Assembly (NCBI GenBank): GCA_051294375.1
Contig: CM119264.1
Span: forward strand, 6,965,814 to 7,029,813
Reading direction: 5' to 3'
Source: Paraspadella gotoi
Taxonomy: Eukaryota; Chaetognatha
DNA: 64,000 nucleotides
The translations under genes were made by a program, and so were the position numbers. Position 1 is the first letter of the stretch. Each line of letters begins with the position of its first letter. Below, in pieces: positions 34,419 through 44,539 of this stretch. The notes beneath the pieces are model-generated. The model was not told the origin of the DNA. It ran no database searches and saw only the letters and a program-made list of their open reading frames with translations.

Positions 34419-34577
34419 CTAATCCGCAACTGACACCGCCTGGTTGGCGTCATGATCACCATGGAAACCATGGCCACCATAGGCGTCATGAACACCAGGA
34501 GCTCCATAGTCGCCATCAACACCATGAGCTCCATAGTCGCTATGAACACCATGAGCGCCATAGTCGCTCGTTTCTAA
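34419..34577 (-). CDS. Gly/His/Asp-rich repeat ORF end, minus strand
   Basis: On the minus strand, after an acceptor-like AATCCCTTAG, a frame reads repeats of SDYGAHGVH and DYGAPGVHD, then FHGDHDANQAVSVAD and TAG. An ATTAAA poly-A signal lies a few bases after the stop. The repeat unit is 27-30 bp. It looks like the end of a secreted or structural low-complexity protein, or a minisatellite that happens to be open. Confidence 0.35.
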   Translation of the reverse strand, partial: LETSDYGAHGVHSDYGAHGVDGDYGAPGVHDAYGGHGFHGDHDANQAVSVAD

Positions 34578-34739
34578 GGGATTTTCGCATCGAGGGAATT
34601 TGTAATTTCTTTTCATCGAGTGGAACCAAAGAATAGAAACGATGACTTCAAGTCTACAACTTGAAGCTCCGAATTTGAGGTTTCGAGTATGACTTTCGTC
34701 CATTTCATTTTCCCTTGAAATACAATGAATGAAAATGGA

Positions 34740-35090
34740 ATAAAACGGCTTGTATTATTGAATGTCATTTTTTTTATTTCGTCAACATTGGACAGACATA
34801 CAGAAATATTTTAAATGTATTTCGACTGATCTTCGATTTGATTTGTTGCGCGCGACTAAATTTCTTTTTCGTTATTTTAACTAATTACATTTTTTTAAAT
34901 CGGTCCTTATATCTCTCTCTCAAGCTCTTTCAAGCTCTCTTTCTCTCCATCTCCCTCTCCCTCTCTCTCTTTCTCTCCATCTCCCTCTCTCAACCTCTCT
35001 TTATCTTTCTCTTTCTAAGCATTAGAAGAACGGATAAAAACCCAAGGGTAAATCCGAGAGGAAAATACTCAAATAAAATCAGTATTAACT
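34740..35090. other. Intronic, with TCTCTC-rich stretch
   Basis: No gene supported. TC/CCATCTCCCTC units at 34910-35020. Confidence 0.5.
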
Positions 35091-35099
35091 CTCTCTCTT

Positions 35100-35162
<63 letters not shown>
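35089..35162 (+). repeat. (TC)n tract
   Basis: TC array. Two shorter ones follow at 35302-35351 and 35387-35420, the last two within a small tandem duplication (GAGAATCACAATTCTCTC). Confidence 0.93.
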
Positions 35163-35166
<4 letters not shown>

Positions 35167-35298
35167 CTCCCGGTTCATGATAGAAAAGTTGACCTTCCTC
35201 CAAGCTCTTCTCTCGGTTCTGGGTGAGGTAACTCATGAATCTAATGAATGGAATCATCCATGCCTTTCCCGAAACGCATTTGCGATTGAGAGAATCAC

Positions 35299-35334
<36 letters not shown>

Positions 35335-35383
35335 CTCTCTCTCCCTCTCTTCCATTTCCATGCATTGCGATGATGAGAATCAC

Positions 35384-35421
<38 letters not shown>

Positions 35422-35429
35422 CTGGAGGA

Positions 35430-35920
35430 ATAAACTCGCATTGTTATCTTTCTTTTTCAACTTTTTTTCATGGTTTGGTAATTTTCACTGTTTTAATTTC
35501 CCTATCAACAAAACAACAAGAAAAAAATTCATAAAAAATAATAAATAAATAAATTTTAAAAAACTGACTTTAATCCTCGTCAATTTTTTTTAATTAGTTT
35601 ATGAAACTATATTTTTCAGCGGCGGAAAAAAAAACTCGTCATCTTAATTTCCAAAAATCATCTGGCTCTACTTACATAAGTCGCTAACACATTTACATGA
35701 TTAATATTTAACCTCATCTCAAGTTTAACAAGTTAAAAACTCCGAGTTTTTATTTCCCTCTATTTCTCCTTCCCCCCCACCTATCCGAAATCCAGGTCCC
35801 GAAATTCAACTGTTCCTTCATTTCTGACGAAAAAAAAAAAGAATCAAATTCGAAAATTTAGATTTTAGGGAAAAAAGCAGAGAGATGTTACAGTTTTATG
35901 TCGGGAATAAAATTGAGCCA
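35430..35920. other. AT-rich intronic DNA
   Basis: Nothing recognised. Confidence 0.5.
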
Positions 35921-35923
35921 TAA

Positions 35924-35924
<1 letters not shown>

Positions 35925-35976
<52 letters not shown>
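35925..35976 (+). repeat. (GA)n microsatellite
   Basis: GA array. Confidence 0.95.
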
Positions 35977-35980
<4 letters not shown>

Positions 35981-36210
35981 CGCTCAGGAGCGAAAAACGA
36001 CTTCAATTATGGTTTGACGAAACAAAAGAAGAGGAAAGAGAGAAAAGCAAAGAAAGACAAAGAAATGAAAAGAAAAAGAAACAAACAAAAATGCAAAATA
36101 AACGCAATTTATTTGGATCGATGGCGGAGGTGGTGGCGTTGCGAAGCGGTAGGGGTTTTCGGGGTGGGGGAGTGTTGAAAGATAAATGAGAAAATAAAAA
36201 GAAGTCGGAA

Positions 36211-36232
36211 ATATATATATATATATATTATA
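36211..36232 (+). repeat. (AT)n microsatellite
   Basis: Short AT array. Confidence 0.9.
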
Positions 36233-36566
36233 TACATATAGATTTTAAAATATGGAGAATATGATACATTAAAACAATTTTTCTAACGACAAAAGATAAA
36301 TTTCCCAATTAGAATTATGATATCCAATGAGATATAATGATAATAAATAACAACAACGAAAGATTGTTTAAAGGAGCAGAGTGTAGGCGCAATTCGTTGG
36401 GGACGAAAATAAAAGGAGAGGAGGAGCGAGCGAAGAAGGAGTTGGATCGCAATGGGACGGGGGGAGGTGGAGCAAATGAGAATGAAAGAGAGAGGAAAGG
36501 GAAGCGAAGGCGGAGAATGAGAATCAACTGAAGGGAAAAGACGCGTAAATGAGAATTATAGCGATG

Positions 36567-36604
36567 CGTCGTCGACGTCGTCGTCGTCGTCGTCGTCGTC
36601 GTCA
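36567..36604 (+). repeat. (GTC)n microsatellite
   Basis: Trinucleotide array, with a TC array close by at 36674-36707. Confidence 0.93.
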
Positions 36605-36670
36605 AATGCGGAGGCGCGGAAAACGAGGCGGTCATCGCCAGACGACGACGAGAATGGCTCAATAAAACAA

Positions 36671-36710
<40 letters not shown>

Positions 36711-36719
36711 CTATTTCCG

Positions 36720-37205
36720 CTTTTCTTGCCTTTCTCTCTTCCAGAACCATTCATTTTCATTCCGCGCGTCCCCGTCCCTATTTCTCTACTCTTTTTCCTC
36801 GATTTACATTCCTCGCTACATTTACTCTTGCTCTTTACAACTTGTACATCAAATAAAGTTTTCTCATCGATCCAGTCTTTATAAATTTGCAACGAGAAAT
36901 TTGTTTTAAAACAGGAAATGAACAAACATTACTGGATTCTTTTTAATTCAACCAAAAAGATAACAATATCTTCTTAAATGAGCCTTTCCAAAGAAGCAGC
37001 TACAGTTTATAATACAATATTTATCCGTACTGAAATTATTTTTTTCTTTTATTACCAACACAGTATTATCTCTCGTGCCTTAAAATCAAATTAAATTAGG
37101 ATATCTGTGACAAAAGCATAATTCGCAAATCGATTAAACATAAGAAGGAAAAGAATTTGAGACCAACCATCTAATTCTCTTGCCCACCCATCTTTCCTCA
37201 CCCTC
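36720..37205. other. AT-rich intronic DNA before Ig3
   Basis: No exon or repeat recognised. Confidence 0.5.
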
Positions 37206-37211
37206 CGGCAG

Positions 37212-37382
37212 ATTCTTCTGCCCCACCTCGCTCACCCTCTACGAAGGCGCCTCCAAGTACAACATCAGCTGCTCCATCAAATCAAATCCTCAAATCTCAG
37301 CCTCGAAAATCTCGCTGCTGATGTCTCGGGCGCCTCCGTCCGCCGCCAGAGGGAAATCGGGCGGGAGGCGCGTCGGGAACGC

Positions 37383-37422
<40 letters not shown>

Positions 37423-37472
37423 CCGAGGACGAGGCATCATCACGACAGGAGGAAGCTCAACATGCATTCGAG
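37212..37472 (+). CDS. IgSF gene exon: first half of Ig domain 3
   Basis: The acceptor CTCACCCTCCGGCAG ends at 37211 and the donor GTAATG starts at 37473. With one leading base it joins exon 11213-11448 in frame. It encodes strands A to C (FFCPTSLTLYEGASKYNISC, then SIKSNPQISASKISLLM) with the B-strand Cys. A long inserted loop follows: a basic part, a run of ten Ser (TCG repeats) and a His/Arg-rich end. Sequons NIS and NAS fit an extracellular position. It ends with two bases, matched by the single leading base of the next exon. The insertion makes this Ig domain unusually long. Confidence 0.7.
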
Positions 37473-37567
37473 GTAATGATAATGTGTCTATCATTAAAAT
37501 GACGAATATGACAGGCGAGATGAAACCAACGTCGATCGCAATAGACTATGTCGAGAATGGCACAGTT

Positions 37568-37775
37568 TTTCTTGTTGTTGTTGTTGTTTTTGTTGTTGCT
37601 GTTGTTGTTGTTGATGATGAATATGGAGCGCTTTTATTTTGATAATGATGGTGATGATGATTATGATGATATTGACGATATAAAGATAATGATATTAATG
37701 ATGATAATATTAATGATGATGATGATGATGATGATAATGATTAAGATGATAATGATTAAGATGATAATGATTCCC
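37568..37775 (+). repeat. TTG and GAT trinucleotide-rich stretch
   Basis: Imperfect (GTT)n and then (GAT)n arrays within the short intron between the two Ig3 exons. Confidence 0.85.
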
Positions 37776-37787
37776 TTCTCCTTTCAG

Positions 37788-37989
37788 GTCCTCCGAAGGC
37801 CTCATCGAGCGACAGATCCTCCCCATCACCGACGGATATCACGTGACTTTCACCGTCAACGCCTCCCACCTTCACTTTAGCGGCTCCGACCACCGCGCCG
37901 CCGCCACGTGGCGCGTCGACGCTGGCGCTGCCACGCCCACCGCCGAAAAGAACATCACCATCTATCTAATTCCGGCGCCGAAGATTCAG
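37788..37989 (+). CDS. IgSF gene exon: second half of Ig domain 3
   Basis: The acceptor CTTCTCCTTTCAG ends at 37787 and the donor GTAAGG starts at 37990. One leading base plus 67 codons, ending in phase 0. It reads strand E (GYHVTFTVNASHLHF), strand F (AATWRVDAG) and strand G (EKNITIYLIPAPKIQ), with sequons NAS and NIT. The usual F-strand Cys is replaced by Trp (TGG at 37919-37921). The linker (PAPKIQ) leads into Ig4. Codon use is GC-rich at third positions, unlike the surrounding DNA, which supports real coding. Confidence 0.75.
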
Positions 37990-38209
37990 GTAAGGTCGAG
38001 TGAGGCCGATGAGTTGATAGACGTGATAAAGATGTGATAGAGATGTGATAGGAAAATGAGAGAGTTGTCATAGGATAGAGAGAAGCCAAGTTTGTTAAAG
38101 TGGAATAAGTATGTATGTAAAGTAAAGATAGTCAAAATAACCGAATAAAGGAATGGAGAAACACGAACCATTCGAAGGAAAAACCAAGTTAAAGGAAAAA
38201 AAATGGTTT

Positions 38210-38660
38210 TGATTTCTTTCTTTTTTTTTTGGTTTTAGGAAAAAAAATATAGTTTCCCCGTTTCGATTTCAACAAAAGGTTTTCTTTTCAGACTGAGTTT
38301 TTGTTACTCAATCAGATATGAATTTTACTGTGAATTTTTTCCGCGTTTTTCCCCCGACGAGAAAAAAAAGATTCCGGCTTAAAAAAAACGGTTGGATCGG
38401 GAAAAAAGGAGAGAGAGAGAGGCAGGGAAAAAGAGAGAGAGAGAGAGAGAGAGTAATAGAAAAAAAAGAGAGAGTCAGACAGACTGACAGACTGCCAGAC
38501 AGAAAGATAGAGTGACCGAGAGACAGACAGACAAAGAAAAATCTTTCTCCATCTTTTCGTTTTCAAACTAATCTCCATTTTATCATTTCCCCTCTCCCCT
38601 CCCCTCCCCTCTCTCTTCCTCCTCCGTCCCTCCTTTTTATCCCCTCCCCTCCCTTCCCCT
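38210..38660. other. Intron with GA-rich and CCCCTC-rich stretches
   Basis: Purine-rich with CAGA units 38410-38530, then CT-rich leading to the Ig4 acceptor. Confidence 0.7.
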
Positions 38661-38674
38661 CCTCCGTCCCCCAG

Positions 38675-38812
38675 TGTCCCCAAACCCTCCTCATCGAGGA
38701 TTCCGTGAGCGAGGTGCGTCTCAAGTGCGTCGTCCACACGCGGAGTTCGTTGTCGGCCAAAGACTTCGTCATCGAGTTTCCCGACGGAACTCCCGTCCTC
38801 TCGCCTTTCCGC
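38675..38812 (+). CDS. IgSF gene exon: first half of Ig domain 4
   Basis: The acceptor CCTCCGTCCCCCAG ends at 38674 and the donor GTGAGT starts at 38813. It is 46 codons in phase 0 on both sides. It encodes strands A-B (CPQTLLIEDSVSEVRLKCVV) with the B-strand Cys and a C-strand-like segment (KDFVIEFPDGTPVLSPFR). The C-strand Trp usual in Ig domains is not seen (FVIEF instead). Phase and linker fit the preceding exon. Confidence 0.72.
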
Positions 38813-39044
38813 GTGAGTTGTCGTCGTCGTCNNNNNNNNNNTCGTCGTCGTTGCGGGTCATTTTCTTCGAGAGCGTTTATATTTGTTTCTGATGTTGTTT
38901 TGACGTGATTTCCTCGTTTATTTTTGTTTTTATTCGAGAGTTTGGCATCAGAGTTTGTTTGTTTCGCTTCGTCTCCGCGATGCCCCGCTTCATCATCGTC
39001 GTCTTTGGCGTCGACATCTGCTTCGCCTTTTACCCGTTTCGCCG

Positions 39045-39115
39045 TCGCTAGAATCTTCGCCGTTCACCTCTTCGCCGTCGCTAGAATCTTCGCCGTTCAC
39101 CTCTTCGCCGTTGCT
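39045..39115 (-). repeat. 33-bp tandem repeat, two units
   Basis: GTTCACCTCTTCGCCGTCGC, then TAGAATCTTCGCC, twice. On the minus strand it reads GEEVNGEDSSD repeats. It lies in the Ig4 intron. Confidence 0.7.
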
Positions 39116-39374
39116 ATCCTTCTTAGCCTTTTGCATTTTAATCGTTACTATCTTTCTAGACTTCGCCGTCTCTTTAATCTTCGCGGATTTCCTCTTCACT
39201 CTTGTTTCTCTGTCATTGTTATCGCCTATGAATTTATCCTCTTTGCTGTTTCTATCCCGTTCTCCTTTTAGCCGTCGCTTTTCTTTTCGCTGTTCGCTAC
39301 TTCGACGTTCGAGACTTCGCGATCATTATCCTCTTTATTTTTGGCTTTTCACTGTTCGCCACTTCGCCGTCGCT

Positions 39375-39616
39375 ATCCTCTTACACATCGATATCCTCTT
39401 CCCCATCGCTATCCTCTTTCCCATCACTATACTCTTTGCCCTCGCTATCCTCTTCCACATCGCTATCCTCTTTCCCATCGCTATCCTCTCTCCCGTCATT
39501 ATCTTCTTTCCCATCGCTATCTTCTTCCCCCTCGCTATCCTCTTTCCCATCATTATCCTCTTCCCCATCGCTATCCTCTTTCCCATCGCTATCCTCTTCC
39601 ACATCGCTATCCTCGG
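39375..39616 (-). repeat. 18-bp minisatellite, acidic frame on the minus strand
   Basis: Unit TCGCTATCCTCTTCCCCA with variants, about 13 copies. On the minus strand it reads EEDSDGKEDSDG-like repeats, open for over 70 codons. It lies inside an IgSF intron, antisense to the gene. Probably non-coding, though an acidic antisense gene is not excluded. Confidence 0.85.
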
Positions 39617-39830
39617 ATAGAATATGGGGAATAGGATAGTGATGGGGAAGAGGATAGGGACCGCGGAAAGAGGATAGCGAATGGGGATGAGGATAGCTAT
39701 GTGGAAGAAGATAGCGGATGAGGTTTAAGGGATGAGCGGACAATGAGGTCGANNNNNNNNNNNNNNNNNNNNNNNNNTATCCTCTTCCACATCGCTATCC
39801 TCTTCCCCATCGCTATCCTCCTCGCCGTCG
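39617..39830. repeat. Fold-back of the 18-bp minisatellite around a 25-N gap
   Basis: 39617-39720 contains the repeat in the opposite orientation (GGATAGCGATGGGGAAGA type), then 25 N (39753-39777), then the forward orientation again. A contig-end artefact is likely. Confidence 0.75.
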
Positions 39831-40534
39831 CTATCTTTCTCGTCATCAAATTGTGTTTCTCTCGCCTCGTTTGACGTCAACGTCTTCATTAAAAGTCAAA
39901 CTCTTCCGTCTGAATTCCTTAATGAGCAAATCATCTTCGTCATCCTCGTCTTTTTTCTTAAGAATTCATCGAACTGGGAGTCATCTTCCCTCATTATTAT
40001 AATCATCGTCGTTGTCCTCGTCATCGTCATCGTCGTCATCGTCGTCGTCCTAATTAACGTCGTTATCGCCCACGTCATCCCCGACCATTTTCGTTGGTCA
40101 TTTTCAGGATTCGCTGAATTCGATAATTTGAATTAATGACCTTTTTATCGCTTTTTTTATACTTTTCCTCTTCTCCATGGTCCTTTTTTTTTCTCCGTTA
40201 TGCTCCTCCTCCTCCTCCTCCTCCCTTTTACGGCTTTTCCTCCTCTATCTCTTTTTTTAAATCGTTACTTTACCTTTCCCTTTATTCTTCGTTTTCCTCT
40301 TTCCTCTTCCTCATCCTCCATTCCTTATTTATTCTTCGTCTTCCTCCTTTCCTTCTCCATCTTTTTCCCCCCATTTTATATTTCCTATCGCCTTCCCTTT
40401 TTAATATTCCCCTTCCTTCTCCCCCCCCCTTGATCCCTCCCCCTCGGATTCCCCCCCTCGATTCCCGCCCCCTCCATACCCCCCCTCTCCTCGACACGGA
40501 ATCTCTAAAATCAAAATCCGATTCCTCCTCATAG

Positions 40535-40590
40535 GATTTCCAGTTACCGAAAGAGCAACTTCGGTTCCATCCCGTCGCGCGCCAAACCGG

Positions 40591-40622
<32 letters not shown>

Positions 40623-40829
40623 ACGAAGGCGGCCGCCGCCGCGCCAACGACGACGTCGGCGACGAAAATTATATCCGCCGGCGCCGCGAAGAAAGGGGCG
40701 GCGAAAGTAGGGGTCGATGGTCAAACGAAGGAAGAGGATCGGATCCCAACGCCTACGCGCTCAACGTGACGATGAAATGCACCCGAAGCTACACGAGGAC
40801 CTCAGCTGCATCGATTCGTCGTCGTCAAG
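40535..40829 (+). CDS. IgSF gene exon: second part of Ig domain 4, with probable sequence errors
   Basis: The acceptor CCTCCTCATAG ends at 40534 and the donor GTGATT starts at 40830. The phase-0 frame from the previous exon is open throughout and near the end reads DPNAYALNVTMKCTRSY, a good E/F-type segment with sequon NVT. In the first half another frame is more natural: YRKSNFGSIPSRAKP, a Ser run and an Ala/Thr-rich part, like the loop of Ig3. At the 3' end a third frame gives HEDLSCIDSSSS, a proper F strand. I infer one or two indel errors in the exon. Exact borders are uncertain. Confidence 0.5.
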
Positions 40830-41031
40830 GTGATTTGACGTGCCATTTGGAGTAATATCGCGCATCGAGAGAGCGGATGGCAATTTGGGTCGGAAAAATA
40901 TCGAGGTCGAAATGGCAATCAGGTGTAAGCGTATGGCGAATAGACGGTAGATGGCAATCTAAGGCGAAATGGCTATCAAGGTTGAATGAGGGTAGCAAGA
41001 TTAGCACGAAAAGGAGATAATCTGAGGACAA

Positions 41032-41058
41032 TAAATAAATAAATAAATAAATAAGAAA
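41032..41058 (+). repeat. (AAAT)n microsatellite
   Basis: Short tetranucleotide array. Confidence 0.9.
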
Positions 41059-41104
41059 TAATAAGCTGTGCAAATGATAATAGAGGATGAATGTCAAAGA
41101 GCGA

Positions 41105-41194
41105 TGGCAAAAGGCAAAAGGCAACAGGCAAAAGGCAAAAGCAAAAGGCAAAAGGCAAAAGGCAAAAGGCAAAAGGCCAAAAGGCAAAAGGCAA
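41105..41194 (+). repeat. (AAAAGGC)n 7-bp tandem repeat
   Basis: About 12 units of AAAAGGC with few changes. Confidence 0.93.
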
Positions 41195-41275
41195 ACAGAA
41201 TCAATGTTCGCAAGAAATCAATGAAGTAATCACGAGCAAAATGTATCAACGACAATAAAATATTTATGACTTTTA

Positions 41276-44056
41276 GAGTTACCCAAATTTTTAATTACAC
41301 CAGATGAAGGGTCACGACTCATTTTATTAGGTTCTTTTTGTCTGTAGAAGACTTGGACTGATAAACCTGAAAAAACTTGACGGAAAGGAACTCTCCAGAG
41401 TTTCCAAGTGATCGAGTACTTTTGCGGTTTTTCTTTGATCGTAATCTTATATGTGAAATTAATTTAAAGGATTTTTTAATAAAATAATGATTAAATCAAT
41501 ACTTGATTTATTTTGAAATATATTTTTGATGTAGACTTATATTTTTTTATTAAACTTTATTATAATAAATATTATATAATAATAAAAATATAAAGATGAT
41601 CATTAGTTTTTTGATAAAATACTTACTAAAACTTATTCCTAATTTTTGTGAAGAATAAATATTAAAAGAATAATATTTAGCAGTACTTACTGAAAATAAA
41701 ATCAAAATACTCAATATTAAACTTTAAAAACTAAAAGAAAATAAAAAATGATTAAAATTTATAATTATATGCTCCATAACTTTTTTGAATTTTTGAGCTC
41801 TTTCTGGCTTAAATTTGCGCCTTTATTACAAGAGAACTGTCAAATTTAGATTAAAACCATCAATATTTTCAGAATCTGCTGAGTCTTTGCTTTTAGTAAA
41901 TATCAAAAGTGGCTGATAAAAGTGATTGGAAAATGGCCCAATTACTACTTTTGTGCCATGAGTAAATTTTTTTCTCCAAGAAATTGCAAACTTTTTTTGT
42001 TTTTAAAACAGATTCAAATCTAAAACAGTATTTCATAAAAAAATTCAAATAAAAATTTTGAATCTACTTGGTCTTGCCTTTTATTAGATAGCTAGATTGT
42101 ATATATTATTGATCAAGTAATGTTTTGTGAATATGTATCAAACAAAATAAACTAAGGTGAAAAATATTATATTTAATTATTATAGCATTAGTATAGATTT
42201 ATAAATAAGAAGTATATGTAAAAATTTATGCTAGAAATAGTTAGGTAAACAAAACTTTTCTTCCTTCTGTTTATATATTTTGACTCTTTGGTAGAGAATT
42301 TAGTGATGACCCTGAATGAGAGTTTGTAAGAAAGTAAATTAGGATCCGGTAGAAGGCATGCTGCATGGTCTAACTGATGCATCATTTTTTATTTTGTTGC
42401 AAGTCTAAAATAGTGTTAAAGTTATAATAAAACTTATTAACTACAGTTCAAGTTTATTATGCATTAGTTTAAACAGGATGATTGATTAATCAAGGCCTTC
42501 TTTCTTAAGTCAAACACAAAAAAAAGGAAAAAAATTTAGAAAAAAAACTGTATGAACCTAGTTTGATTGAATCTTAATATAAAAAAATGTAATAATTATG
42601 AGTAAATGAAAAAAAAAACTGGCAGGTTTAGTCTCGTGTCGTATTTTATGGAAGAATTTCCAAAGTACAGCAAATTATGTACAATGAGCATTTAATTGGT
42701 GGTTCACTTATTTATAAAGGTTTGATGTTAAAGAAAACAAAAGTTTTAATCAGCATTAACAACGATTTTATTATAATAAAGGTTTCGACTCTAGCTTTTA
42801 TGAGTCTTCTTCAGCGGTTTGACTCAACAGATTTCTGTTTCACAAAGATTCCCTTCCAACAAAGAATTGAAGAAAAGATAGTGGTCAGAAATGAAGATAG
42901 GTTGAGGTGAGAAAAGGGAAGGAGAGAGAGTGAATAAATTTGAAACTAGTAAAAGAGAAAGAGAGAGAGAGAAAGTGAGAGGGAAAAATCATTATATTAA
43001 GCAATATCCAACAAAGATAGATTTAAATTAAGCAAACTTAATTTTAAACTAAAGAAATAATAATAATAAAAGTGAATAAGTTAGATAATGAGATGTAAGT
43101 AAAAATTAAATAGAAAAATAAGTGGTTAAGGATGGATAAGATAAGAGTAAGTGAAAATAAGTAAAGAAAAAAGCTCAAAATTGCCAAATGTAGTGATTTT
43201 TCCCTCTCTCTCTTACCAGTTTCAAATTTATTCACTCTCTCTCCTTCCCTATCCTCACCTTCACTTGTCCTCCCATCAATCCTTTTCTTAATTCTTTGTT
43301 GGAAACTTTCTTTCTCTCTCTCTCTCTCTCACCAAATGTTTATGAAACCAAAATCTGTTGAGTCAAACCGCTCAAAAAAGCAAGAGTCACAACATATCCG
43401 ACCTTTATTTTTGATAAAATCGTTGTTATTGCTAATTAATACTTTTTCCATTAAATAAAAAAATATAATGAAAAAAAAGATTTAATACAAAGTTTTGAAT
43501 ATATTAATCTTGTATGCATTTAATAGTACCTCACCACTTTTAAAAATATTGACTATTTTATATTTTATAGTTAAAAGTTAGTCATATGATTGAATTTTTA
43601 TATAATCACCTGCCAGCACACCTATAATATCTCATAATACATATTATCAAACATTCCTACCAAATATTATTTAAAATTATGTAGCATAAAACGAGTTATG
43701 AACATTTAAAATTTAAGTCAGATAGATTGACAGACCGACAAACCTACCCACCAACTTAGAGAATAATGATTTGAAATTGCTCCCCAGGCACTCGCACCCA
43801 GCTAAAAAGTTACTGATAACTTTATCTAATAACTAATATCTAATAACTTTAAAATAAATATTTTAAATTACATTTCTCAAGCTTCAATTTTTGGCAAAAA
43901 TAAGGATTGACTCTATTACTTGGAAGCTTTGGAGAGTTCCTTTCCGATCAAGTTTTTAGGGTTTAGACAGTTTAAATGTCTTTTAAAGACCAAAAAGAAC
44001 CTATTAAAATGAGTCGTGAAATTTCACATTCTTTATGTAACAATTTTTAGTAAGTC
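41276..44056. mobile_element. AT-rich element with long terminal inverted repeats, non-autonomous
   Basis: The left end (41276-41420) and right end (43925-44056) are inverted repeats of about 130-145 bp at roughly 80 percent identity. Shared blocks include TCACGACTCATTTTA, TAGGTTCTTTTTG and GGAAAGGAACTCTCCA. TA dinucleotides flank both ends (41274-41275, 44057-44058), compatible with Tc1/mariner-type duplication, though two bases prove little. The interior is far more AT-rich than its surroundings and has no transposase frame. It lies in the IgSF intron between Ig4 and the transmembrane exon. Confidence 0.7.
42738..43447. mobile_element. Nested fold-back (MITE-like) element
   Basis: Two arms of about 250 bp (42738-42995 and 43190-43447) are inverted copies. 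Shared blocks include AACAACGATTTTAT, GCGGTTTGACTCAACAGATT and AGTGAATAAATTTGAAACT. A spacer of about 195 bp separates them. It sits inside the larger inverted-repeat element, so it is either a later insertion or the subterminal part of the same element. No ORF. Confidence 0.72.
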
Positions 44057-44059
44057 TAG

Positions 44060-44503
44060 TGACTATGTAATAGCAGCACAAGGTTGTGGCCGGTCATGGA
44101 GGGGCCAAGGTTGTGGACGCTCAAGGGCGGGCGAAGTTTGTGGGCAAAAGGTGGGCGGAGAAATTGAGCGGAAACAGCGGCCNNNNNNNNNNNNNNNNNN
44201 NNNNNNNNNNNNNNNNNNNNNNNNNNNNNNNNNNNNNNNNNNNNNNNNNNNNNNNNNNNNNNNNNNNNNNNNNNNNNNNNNNNNNNNNNNNNNNNNNNNN
44301 NNNNNNNNNNNNNNNNNNNNNNNNNNNNNNNNNNNNNNNNNNNNNNNNNNNNNNNNNNNNNNNNNNNNNNNNNNNNNNNNNNNNNNNNNNNNNNNNNNNN
44401 NNNNNNNNNNNNNNCGGGGCTGAGCCACCGCCACCGGCATGCGACTGATTAAAAGTTGATATTGGAAAACCGATCCTTTTCGACGCGGATAAGTACTTCC
44501 TGA

Positions 44504-44539
<36 letters not shown>

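Noticed and set aside
35177-35222. Signal-peptide-like start MIEKLTFLQALLSVLG before GTGAGG
   Set aside because: Phases at either donor do not fit exon 37212, and it would lie downstream of two Ig exons. It could be an alternative start, but nothing else supports that.
41276-44056. Retrovirus or LTR retrotransposon
   Set aside because: The terminal repeats are inverted, not direct, and no gag- or pol-like frame exists.
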